This document shows positions 9,201 through 16,589 of a DNA stretch of 30,287 bases, piece by piece (within the stretch, counting starts at the first letter, position 1; each line of letters starts with the position of its first letter). The notes beneath the pieces were generated by a model. It was given only the letters and a program-made list of their open reading frames with translations, was not told the DNA's origin and ran no database searches. The DNA is from Cyanobacteria bacterium UBA8803 (lineage in GTDB: Bacteria > Cyanobacteriota > Cyanobacteriia > Cyanobacteriales > Coleofasciculaceae). A program made the translations under genes and the position numbers. The stretch covers positions 38,547 through 68,833 of the forward strand of contig DNXU01000268.1 in NCBI GenBank assembly GCA_003505715.1. The letters run 5' to 3'.

Positions 9201-12200
9201 CCTGAAATAGCGGCGAACGGCTGATGTCCCTTTCCGGTTGTAGTTCTGCCACCAGCTTCTCAAAGGGTATATCTTGGTGTGCATAAGCCCCCAACGCTAC
9301 TTCCCGCACTCGCTCTAGCAATTCTTCAAAACTTGGGTTCCCTGCCAGATTAGTCCGCAACGCTAGGGTATTGACAAAAAACCCAATTAATCCTTCGGTT
9401 TCTACCCTGGTTCTGCCAGCAATGGGAGTGCCAATAATGATGTCTTCTTGCCCACTATAGCGGTAGAGTAATATTTGAAATGCCGCTAACAGGGTCATAA
9501 ACAGGGTAACACCAGATTTCTGACTCAGAGTTTTTAGTGCCTGGGTTAGTTCTGGTGATATTACCAGGGATTGTTTTTGGCCAGAGTAAGTCTGGACAGG
9601 TGGACGAGGACGATCCGCAGGTAAGTCTAAGACGGGTAATTGACCGCCTAGTTGCTGTTTCCAGTAAGATAACTGAGTTTCTAAAACTTCACCTTGTAAC
9701 CAGTTGCGTTGCCAAACTGCAAAGTCAGCATACTGGATGGGTAATTCTGGTAAGGGTGATGGTTTCTCTGATGAGAAAGCTTCGTACAATGCTGCTAATT
9801 CTCGCCTAAATATTCCTCGCGACCAGCCATCGGAAATAATATGGTGTAGGGTTACTAGTAAGATGTGGTCTTCTGCTGCTAGACGCAGGAGTTTAACACG
9901 AACTAATGGACCTACGGCTAAGTTAAATGGTGCTTGGGCTTCCTCTATCGTCAGACGCTTGGCTTCTTCCTCTCTAGCAGCTGCTGAAATCTCTTCTATA
10001 TCAATAAGTGGAAGGGTGAGATTGCTCCTTTGTGCAATGATTTGTAAAGGTTCCCCATCTACTGAGATGAAGGTGGTTCTCAGGCTTTCGTGACGACGAG
10101 TAATTTCGACTAGGCTTTGCTCTAGTGCCATTAAGTTTAGTACGCCTTTTAAGCGATAAGCATAAGGCATATTATAAGTAGCACTGTTGGGAGCCAATTG
10201 GTCGAGAAACCACAATTTTGTTTGAGTAAATGATAAGGGGAGGTTTCCGGCTCTGGAGACTGGTACTAGGGGTGGTATATTTACAGTGCTGTCTGTTTTG
10301 GCTTGGGCGATCGCATCAGCTAACTCAGCCACTGTTGGTTCTTCAAATAAAGTCTGCAAAGGAAGTTGCACGCCTAAGGCTTGCTGGAGGCGAGATAAAA
10401 TTAAGATGGCGAGGAGGGAATGTCCCCCTAATTCAAAAAAGTTGTTATGAATACCGACTGTTTCTAGCCCTAAAACTTCCGCCCAAATAGTAGCCACAAT
10501 CTCTTCCGTGGGCGTGCGCGGAGGCACCAAGTCAATGAAATTAGATAAATCTGGTGCGGGGAAGGCATTGCGATCTAATTTGCCATTGGGTGTTAAGGGG
10601 AAAGCTTCCATTACTACAAAAGCATAAGGAATCATGTAGTCTGGTAGCTTTTGGGCTAGAAAACTAGGTAATTGAGCTTGAACGTTTGATGAATCTTTCG
10701 TAATAATGTAAGCAACTAAGCGCTTATCTGCTTTTAAGTTCTCTCTGGCTATCACTACTGCTTGTTTAACGCTGGGGTGAAGCTCTAACAATGTCTCAAT
10801 TTCCCCCAATTCTACTCGCATTCCCCGGATTTTAACTTGAAAATCTGTGCGGCCTAAGAGTTCGATCGCTCCATCTAAACAGTAGTGGGCTAAGTCTCCT
10901 GTTTTGAATAGTCGCGCCTGGGGGTCATTACTAAAAGGATGGGGAATAAATTTACTATCATTCAAATCAGGACGATTGAGATAGCCGCGAGCAAGGCAAG
11001 CTCCACCCATATATAATTCACCAACTTCTCCTGCTGCAACTGGTTCGAGTTTCTCGTTGAGAATATAAGCCTGATTATGAGGATAAGGATATCCTACAGG
11101 TATAAAAATATATCCTTGTTCCGGGTCAAAGTTTTCTGGTAGGGCATAAGCACAGTTGCCAATAGTTTCGCTTTGACCGTATACGTTAAAAATCCGCACT
11201 TTCTCCTCAAACAAGTTTTTAAGCTGTTTGTAGAGATGAATGGGCGGCAAGTCACCCGAAAGGACGATGATTCTTAATTTAGAATTTTGGAGCGCTTCTG
11301 TGTATTTTTTATCTAGAGTTTCTAGGCTCTGAAGCCCATAACGCCAAACTGAGTGTACTCCGTCAGAAACTGTTACGCCTGCTTTGGCAATTAGCTCAAA
11401 CAGACTCAGGGGATTTTTAGTTTGTTCGCGGGTGGCAATAATACTGGTAGCTCCCCTAGATAGAGGCACCATTAATTGCCTCACTGAGGAGGAAAAGGAG
11501 AAAGATGCCATGTGGAGATAGATATCATCCGGCTGGATTTGCAAAACTTGGCTCACAGCCGGAATATAATAGAAAATATTAGAGTGGGTTAGTTGTACAC
11601 CTTTTGGCTGGCCTGTTGAGCCGGAAGTGTACATAATGTAAGCTAGATTTTCTAGGTTGACCTTTGACTCAGGTTGATCTTGACTTTCCTGAGCAATTAT
11701 TTCCCAATTAGTGTCTAGACAAATTTGAGGAATTTGATGTTGGGGAAGTTGCTCGACTAGATGCTGCTGAGTCAATAATAGAGTTACTTGGGTTTCTTCT
11801 AGGATGAAAGCAAGACGATCTTTGGGATAAGCTGGATCTAAAGGAACGTAAGCCCCATCAGCTTTAAGTATTCCTAGAATTGCTATGACCATATCTAGGG
11901 ATCTTTCCAGGCAAATCCCTACTTTTACTTCAGGATTAATACCATGCTTTTTAAGGTAGTTAGCCAGTTGGTTAGCCTTAGCATTTAGTTCTGAGTAAGT
12001 TAACTGTTGTCCATCACATCTGACTGCTACTGCGTTAGGTCTTTGTACCACTTGAGCTTCAAATAGCTGATGGATACATAACTCTTCGGGATAATTTCCA
12101 TCAGTATTATGCCAGTTTGCCAAAATTTGCTCCTGTGCCGCTGTAGTTTCAGCTAGGGCTTGATTTTCTTCGTTACACTCGATAGATGGCTGATTTTGAT

Positions 12201-12207
12201 GAATCAT
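6205..12207 (-). CDS. NRPS3: A-T-C-A-T-TE nonribosomal peptide synthetase
   Basis: A 2000-residue two-module synthetase. Order (approximate residues): A1 45-560 with core YTSGSTGQPKG near 191; T1 with LGGHSL near 592; C 640-1080 with HHIISDG near 786; A2 1105-1600 with YTSGSTGKPKG near 1272; T2 with LGGHSL near 1657; TE 1715-1995. It starts directly with an A domain preceded only by a scrap of C-A linker, so it can load its own starter. Both A domains have Ser where amino-acid-activating A domains carry Asp235 (FSSSV at about 236, FSTSL at about 1320). My ten-position readings (SSRDVSVGN-, STSKTMSVS-) match no code I know, which suggests substrates without a free alpha-amino group or an unusual binding mode. 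The TE has GHCFGG (Cys1791) and Asp1818, but Ala1973 sits where the catalytic His is expected. No Shine-Dalgarno precedes the ATG. A 386-bp tract is identical to NRPS2. Confidence 0.95.
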   Translation of the reverse strand: MIHQNQPSIECNEENQALAETTAAQEQILANWHNTDGNYPEELCIHQLFEAQVVQRPNAVAVRCDGQQLTYSELNAKANQLANYLKKHGINPEVKVGICLERSLDMVIAILGILKADGAYVPLDPAYPKDRLAFILEETQVTLLLTQQHLVEQLPQHQIPQICLDTNWEIIAQESQDQPESKVNLENLAYIMYTSGSTGQPKGVQLTHSNIFYYIPAVSQVLQIQPDDIYLHMASFSFSSSVRQLMVPLSRGATSIIATREQTKNPLSLFELIAKAGVTVSDGVHSVWRYGLQSLETLDKKYTEALQNSKLRIIVLSGDLPPIHLYKQLKNLFEEKVRIFNVYGQSETIGNCAYALPENFDPEQGYIFIPVGYPYPHNQAYILNEKLEPVAAGEVGELYMGGACLARGYLNRPDLNDSKFIPHPFSNDPQARLFKTGDLAHYCLDGAIELLGRTDFQVKIRGMRVELGEIETLLELHPSVKQAVVIARENLKADKRLVAYIITKDSSNVQAQLPSFLAQKLPDYMIPYAFVVMEAFPLTPNGKLDRNAFPAPDLSNFIDLVPPRTPTEEIVATIWAEVLGLETVGIHNNFFELGGHSLLAILILSRLQQALGVQLPLQTLFEEPTVAELADAIAQAKTDSTVNIPPLVPVSRAGNLPLSFTQTKLWFLDQLAPNSATYNMPYAYRLKGVLNLMALEQSLVEITRRHESLRTTFISVDGEPLQIIAQRSNLTLPLIDIEEISAAAREEEAKRLTIEEAQAPFNLAVGPLVRVKLLRLAAEDHILLVTLHHIISDGWSRGIFRRELAALYEAFSSEKPSPLPELPIQYADFAVWQRNWLQGEVLETQLSYWKQQLGGQLPVLDLPADRPRPPVQTYSGQKQSLVISPELTQALKTLSQKSGVTLFMTLLAAFQILLYRYSGQEDIIIGTPIAGRTRVETEGLIGFFVNTLALRTNLAGNPSFEELLERVREVALGAYAHQDIPFEKLVAELQPERDISRSPLFQVMFILQNTPQSTFEFPGLTLSTLEVNSVGAKFDLTLSLTETTEGILGRWTYSTDLFDSATITRMTGHFQTLLEGIIANPSQPICELRLLTAAERHQMLVEWNDTYSEYPQDTCIHQLFEAQVQRTPDALAVVFADPHSTVFPRVQQKLTYRELNNRANQLAQYLQKLGISPEVMVGIAVERSLEMIIGVLGILKAGGAYVPLDPALPKERLDYMIEDTGIGVLLIQKSLVNSFSEFRGHVVCLDSDWQVIESESTNNPTSGLKPYNLAYVIYTSGSTGKPKGVAVEHRNLCGFAAPARLQAYHVKPDSRVLMFGSLSFSTSLSEIFMTLLVGATLYVAKQESLLPGTGLARLLREYAITHIKTTPSVLAAMPDADFPALQIITVMGEPSSTEVLARWIPGRTLLNSYGATEVSVSSTCGEYKDTRTRPAIGRPISNTAIYILDAHLQPVPVNVPGEIFIAGVGVARGYLNQPDITAAKFISNPFEACQYSRIYQTGDLACYLPDGNIIHLGRIDNQVKIRGFRIELGEIQAVLTQHPHIQESTVIVREDTPGEKRLVAYAIPHQEVSPTIDELRRFLKQKLPDYMVPSSFVFLDTLPLLPNGKLDPGSLPVPDYSSHDSESTFVAPTDELELQLTKIWEQVLKVQPISINSNFFDLGGHSLLAVQLFTQIRKVINKDLPLATLFQAPTIAQLATIIRQQGWSTPWSSLVAVQPKGSQPPFFFHGGAADALSWARFARLLGEDQPFYALQRPDLNGQAVTHISVEELAAIGIKEIRTIQPKGPYLLGGHCFGGTVAFEMAQQLQSQGEKVALLALIDAYPPRASQAQINRNSLSFRAQASLHRWEFLLHKAYYYHASKLAQGGVKDKLSYIRQKLQQKNKSKQQRRAGLQQLASQQPAKPNTENSLPHELRYLRAEQVNRQASLNYVPQIYPDQITVFKASKQFAAWYLGSCLGWDQLTVQDVESYQIPGLAGNLFNQASAPLLAKQLKACLDKLELNK
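6977..7362 (-). repeat. Copy 1 of a 386-bp identical tract (T-TE region of NRPS3)
   Basis: This tract is identical base for base, by direct reading, to 13093-13478 (constant offset 6116). It covers the end of the A-T linker, the whole T domain and the start of the TE. Flanking homologous sequence is clearly diverged. It is best explained by recent gene conversion or unequal exchange between NRPS2 and NRPS3. Confidence 0.92.
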
Positions 12208-12323
12208 TATCTTTTTAAAAGATGGTCTATTGTGGTTCTTCAGTACTTACTATGCCAAAGGTGCCAAAGAGGCGACTATTCCAGGTTCAGCTCCCTAAAT
12301 TACAGCATACCAAAAAGCATTAT
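12208..12323. other. NRPS2-NRPS3 spacer with small AT hairpin
   Basis: This is a 116-bp spacer. A perfect 7-bp inverted repeat, ATCTTTT/AAAAGAT with a 1-nt centre (12209-12223), lies directly before the NRPS3 start codon where a ribosome binding site would be expected. No convincing promoter or terminator is seen. NRPS1 and NRPS2 instead overlap, so this gap marks a break between NRPS2 and NRPS3. Confidence 0.4.
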
Positions 12324-15300
12324 TTATCTAGATTGAATACATCTCAACAATACCTGCAATTGCTTTGCCAATAGGGGAGCAGAAGCTTGATTGAACAAGT
12401 TGCCTGCTAATCCAGGAATTTCATATTTCTCTACTCCAACAGATGTCAATTTTTCCCACCCCATCAACTCACCCAAGTACCATTGAGCAAACTGTTTCTT
12501 AGCTCTCAATAAGGTAATTTTACCGGGATAAATTTGCGGTCTATAATTTATTCCTGCCTCTCGGTTTACCTTTTCTGCTCGTAAGTATCGCAGTTGATGG
12601 GATAAAGTCTCCTCGGTTTTTTGGCCTGGAGCTGGCTGAGAGTTCAATTGCTGGTAGCCCAGTTTTCGCTCCTGTTTGGCTGAAATTTTTTGTTGCAGCT
12701 TTTGGCGAATATACTGTAACTTATCTGGTAGTCCAACCGAGAATAACTTCCGACCATGATAATAGTAAGTTTTGTGGAGCCAATAATCAAACTTATGGAA
12801 ACTAGCCCTCAACCGAAAAGACAAAGAATTGCGGTTGATATGAAGTTGAGTTGATTGAGGAGGATAGGCATCAAATAGGGCAAGCAAATCAACTTGTTCT
12901 CCTTGAGCAATAAGTTGTTGTGCGATCTCAAATGCTACCGTACCACCAAAACAATGTCCTCCTAACAAATAAGGTCCTTGGGGTTGAACAGTGCGGATTT
13001 CCTTCAGACAAAGAGCTGCTAGTTCTTCTACAGAGGTTTCAGTGACTTGTTTGCCGTCTAAATCGGGTCTTTGTAGGGCATAGAATGGTTGGTCTTCACC
13101 TAACAAGCGAGCAAACCTGGCCCAGCTCAGCGCATCAGCCGCCCCCCCATGGAAGAAGAAAGGAGGCTGAGAACCTTTAGGCTGAACAGCTACTAATGAT
13201 GACCAAGGTGTTGACCATCCTTGTTGGCGAATAATGGTAGCCAGTTGGGCAATAGTTGGTGCTTGGAACAGGGTGGCTAGAGGTAAATCTTTATTAATTA
13301 CTTTCCTAATTTGAGTAAAAAGTTGTACGGCCAGGAGAGAATGTCCTCCTAAGTCAAAGAAGTTACTATTGATGCTGATGGGTTGTACCTTAAGCACTTG
13401 TTCCCAAATTTTAGTAAGTTGCAGTTCTAATTCATCAGTGGGAGCAACAAAGGTACTTTCTGAATCGTGGCTACTATAATCAGCTACAGGCAAGGAACGG
13501 CGATCTATTTTGCCATTAGGAGTGAGTGGGAAAGCTTCTAAGAACACGAAAGCTGATGGCACCATGTAGCTGGGCAGTTTTTGCTGAAGAAATTGGCGCA
13601 ATTCCTCAGTGGTGGCTGGCTGGTTAGTAAGGACGTAGGCGACTAAGCGCTTGTCTTGGGGTGTATCTTCTCTGGCGATCACCACAGTTTCCCGAACATG
13701 GGGATGTTGATTTAAGGCCGCCTCCACCTCGCCCAACTCAATCCGGAAACCACGAATCTTAACCTGAAAATCCTTTCTGCCTAAAAATTCTATACTACCA
13801 TCCGGTCTTAAACGTCCCATGTCTCCCGTGCGGTAAATGCGCCTTTGGCCTGCTTCTGGGTCGGGTAGAAAAACAGCTGCTGTTAGTTCAGGATTTTGCC
13901 AATAGCCTAGAGCAATGTAGGGACTGCGGATGGCAATTTCTCCATAAATATCTGTCAGTTTACCTGCTTCATTGATTAACCAAATAGACGTTTCGTCTAA
14001 TGGATAACCTAAGGAAACTGCGTGACCAGGGATTGTTGTTTGCTTGTTGATGAAATACTGGAGATTAAATGTCGATTCTGTGGCACCATAACCATTGACC
14101 AAGATACATTCATTGGCGAAATATTCTTGATATAGGTCAACATCTTTGGCGACAACTTCCTCTCCTCCCAAAACAACTAGACGCAGCTGAGGAAAATTAT
14201 GAGTACTACCGAGACTGCTAACAAAGTGTCGATAGACCGTTGGCGTGGAGTGATAAATGGTAATTTCTGCCGAGAGTAAGCGCTCAGCAAGATGATTTAG
14301 ACCTTGAGCCTTGATATTGATGGGGTATAGGGTAGCACCGTTTAACAAGGCACTAAAGATATCCACCAAGGCTGCATCAGTGCTGTAGGATGAGAGCAGG
14401 GTTAACTTATCCTGTTCGTTGATGTGCAGATTGTTGGTGTAATTCCTAATGAAATGCAGCACGTTCCGATGGGTTTGCATTACCCCCTTCGGTTTTCCTG
14501 TCGAACCGGATGTATAAAGGATATAGGCTAGGGTATCTGGTGATATTTCCTTGAGATTGTCCTCAGGCTCATCCGTCAAGTTGATGTCATCAATATTGAT
14601 AATCAGTATGGTGTTTTGGGTTAATTCCCTAGCCCGCTGCCAATTATTTTTATCCGTGACCATTACTGTAGCTTGGGCATCTTGGAGAAGGTAATCAACT
14701 CTGGCCTTGGGATAGTCTGGATCTACAGGCACATAGGTTTTCCCAGTTTTCAGAACTCCTAAAATCCCTGCTATCATCGGGGCATCCTGTTCCAAAAATA
14801 GCGCTATTCTTTCTGATTCTTTAACTTCCTGTTTGAGCAGGATTTGAGCGACTCGGTTAGCTTGCTGATTTAATTGGCTATAAGTCCACTGATAATTCTG
14901 GGTTTTAATCGCGATCCGAGCGGGATATTTGTTGAGGATCTGCTCGAAGCGAGATGGGATTGATTGGGCGATGTCTTCTGGGCGGAAGGGCGTGAAGGCG
15001 TTGGTTGGCTCAACAATGTTGCGACAACTGTTGAGGGCTTGACGTTCTGTTGCCGTTAACAGTGGTAAGGTAGAAATTTGTTGAGAGGGGTGAGTTACTA
15101 TACTGGAGAGTAAGGTCTGGTAATGACCTAACATGCCTTGAATTGTCGCCGCCTCAAATAAGTCGGCATTGTAGACTAATTTCAGGGCAAGTCCCTGGTA
15201 AGTTTCTCGAATATACAAGGTGAGGTCAAACTTGGCATCTGGTTGAGCAAGTTCAATAGTTTCTACTGTTAACTCAGATAATTGGAGTTCATTTTCTGCT

Positions 15301-16589
15301 AAGTTAACCATATTGAACCAGACCTGAAACAGGGGGTTGCGGCTCAATGAACGTTCTGGTTGCAATTCTTCTACCAGCTTTTCAAAGGGCATCTCTTGGT
15401 GTGCATAAGCTCCCAAAGTTACTTGGCGTACTCGCTCTAACAATTGGTGAAAGCTGGGGCTACCTGCTAAATTAGTGCGCAATACCAAGGTATTGGCAAA
15501 AAAGCCAATTAAGGCTTCGGTTTCCAGCCGATTTCTGCCAGCAATGGGAGTACCAATGATGATGTCTTCTTGCCCGCTATAGCGATACAGTAATATTTGA
15601 AATGCCGCCAACAGGGTCATGAACAGGGTGACTCCTGATTTCTGGCTCAGGGTTTTGAGGGCCTGGGTTAGTTCTGGTGATAGTACTAGGAATTGTCTTT
15701 TACCAGAGTAGGTTTGAATAGCTGGACGGGGACGATCTGTAGGTAAGTCTAGGACGGGTAATTGACCGCCTAGTTGCTGTTTCCAGTAAGATAACTGAGT
15801 TTCGAGGACTTCTCCTGTTAACCATTGGCGTTGCCACACGGCAAAGTCGGCATACTGGATCGGGAGTTCTGGCAAGGGTGAGGGCTGACCTGAGGCAAAG
15901 GCTTGATATAGTGTTGTCAACTCCCGCCGCAATACCCCCATCGACCAACCGTCAGAAATAATATGGTGTATGGTGACCAGCAAGATGTGGTCTAAGGGTG
16001 TCAGGCGCAGCAGTTTGACCCGAAATAACGGGCCAACTTCTAGGTGGAAGGGTTCTTGAGCTTCTTGGTGGATAAGGCGTTGAGCTTCGGTTCCTCTTTC
16101 AGTTTCTGGGAGTTGTCCCAAGTCGATGATGGGGAGGGTGAAATTTAGATCTGATTCAATTAATTGCTGAGGTTCCCCATCCACAGAGGTAAAAGTAGTC
16201 CGCAAGCTTTCGTGGCGATGTATCAGTTCTCTAAGGCTTTGCTCTAGTGCGGTGATATTGAGTTTACCCGTTAAGCGATAGGCGGCAGGCATATTGTAAG
16301 CTGCACTATTCGGTTCTAATTGGTCTAGGAACCAGAGTCTAGTTTGAGTAAATGATAGGGGGAGGTTGCCCTCGCGCCGGACGGGTACTATTGATTGCAG
16401 AGGCACGGTAGTGCCAGCATTCACCCGGTAGAGAAACTCCTGGATTTCGGCTTTGCGCGATCGCAACTCTTGCAATAGCTCTGGGGTTAGGGTTTCCTTG
16501 GGCGCTTTATAACGCAGGCGATCGCCTTCTAACCAAAGATTTACGTTCCGATGGCGAAGTTCAGATAGCAACTCCTGAATTGTTCTCAT
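12324..16589 (-). CDS. NRPS2: TubC-docking-C-A-T-TE nonribosomal peptide synthetase
   Basis: A 1421-residue single-module terminating synthetase. Residues 1-53 match the TubC-type N-terminal docking domain (LWLEGDRLRYKAPKETLTPE, then an ELRSRKAEIQEFL helix). Then C 62-500 with HHIISDG at about 207; A 540-1045 with YTSGSTGKPKG near 690; T with LGGHSL near 1083; TE 1135-1415. The A domain keeps an Asp at position 235 (TDAALV, about 737), but the code I read (DAVHVGGFN-) matches nothing I know. The TE nucleophile is Cys1213 (GHCFGG) with Asp1240, spaced 27 residues as in SrfA-C TE, but Ala1395 replaces the usual His in IPGLAG. The start ATG overlaps the NRPS1 stop (ATGA, 16586-16589) and GAAGGAG precedes it, so translation is probably coupled. 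It should accept the chain from NRPS1 and release it. Confidence 0.96.
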   Translation of the reverse strand: MRTIQELLSELRHRNVNLWLEGDRLRYKAPKETLTPELLQELRSRKAEIQEFLYRVNAGTTVPLQSIVPVRREGNLPLSFTQTRLWFLDQLEPNSAAYNMPAAYRLTGKLNITALEQSLRELIHRHESLRTTFTSVDGEPQQLIESDLNFTLPIIDLGQLPETERGTEAQRLIHQEAQEPFHLEVGPLFRVKLLRLTPLDHILLVTIHHIISDGWSMGVLRRELTTLYQAFASGQPSPLPELPIQYADFAVWQRQWLTGEVLETQLSYWKQQLGGQLPVLDLPTDRPRPAIQTYSGKRQFLVLSPELTQALKTLSQKSGVTLFMTLLAAFQILLYRYSGQEDIIIGTPIAGRNRLETEALIGFFANTLVLRTNLAGSPSFHQLLERVRQVTLGAYAHQEMPFEKLVEELQPERSLSRNPLFQVWFNMVNLAENELQLSELTVETIELAQPDAKFDLTLYIRETYQGLALKLVYNADLFEAATIQGMLGHYQTLLSSIVTHPSQQISTLPLLTATERQALNSCRNIVEPTNAFTPFRPEDIAQSIPSRFEQILNKYPARIAIKTQNYQWTYSQLNQQANRVAQILLKQEVKESERIALFLEQDAPMIAGILGVLKTGKTYVPVDPDYPKARVDYLLQDAQATVMVTDKNNWQRARELTQNTILIINIDDINLTDEPEDNLKEISPDTLAYILYTSGSTGKPKGVMQTHRNVLHFIRNYTNNLHINEQDKLTLLSSYSTDAALVDIFSALLNGATLYPINIKAQGLNHLAERLLSAEITIYHSTPTVYRHFVSSLGSTHNFPQLRLVVLGGEEVVAKDVDLYQEYFANECILVNGYGATESTFNLQYFINKQTTIPGHAVSLGYPLDETSIWLINEAGKLTDIYGEIAIRSPYIALGYWQNPELTAAVFLPDPEAGQRRIYRTGDMGRLRPDGSIEFLGRKDFQVKIRGFRIELGEVEAALNQHPHVRETVVIAREDTPQDKRLVAYVLTNQPATTEELRQFLQQKLPSYMVPSAFVFLEAFPLTPNGKIDRRSLPVADYSSHDSESTFVAPTDELELQLTKIWEQVLKVQPISINSNFFDLGGHSLLAVQLFTQIRKVINKDLPLATLFQAPTIAQLATIIRQQGWSTPWSSLVAVQPKGSQPPFFFHGGAADALSWARFARLLGEDQPFYALQRPDLDGKQVTETSVEELAALCLKEIRTVQPQGPYLLGGHCFGGTVAFEIAQQLIAQGEQVDLLALFDAYPPQSTQLHINRNSLSFRLRASFHKFDYWLHKTYYYHGRKLFSVGLPDKLQYIRQKLQQKISAKQERKLGYQQLNSQPAPGQKTEETLSHQLRYLRAEKVNREAGINYRPQIYPGKITLLRAKKQFAQWYLGELMGWEKLTSVGVEKYEIPGLAGNLFNQASAPLLAKQLQVLLRCIQSR
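13093..13478 (-). repeat. Copy 2 of the 386-bp identical tract (T-TE region of NRPS2)
   Basis: Identical to 6977-7362. The first mismatches beyond it are at 13092/6976 and 13479/7363. The tract starts in the linker after the A domain and ends in the early TE. Confidence 0.92.

Noticed and set aside
9537..10093. + strand ORFs opposite NRPS3 (about 90 and 129 codons)
   Set aside because: They are antisense to a conserved C domain and overlap each other; similar antisense frames appear opposite the paralogous C domains, as expected for shadows.
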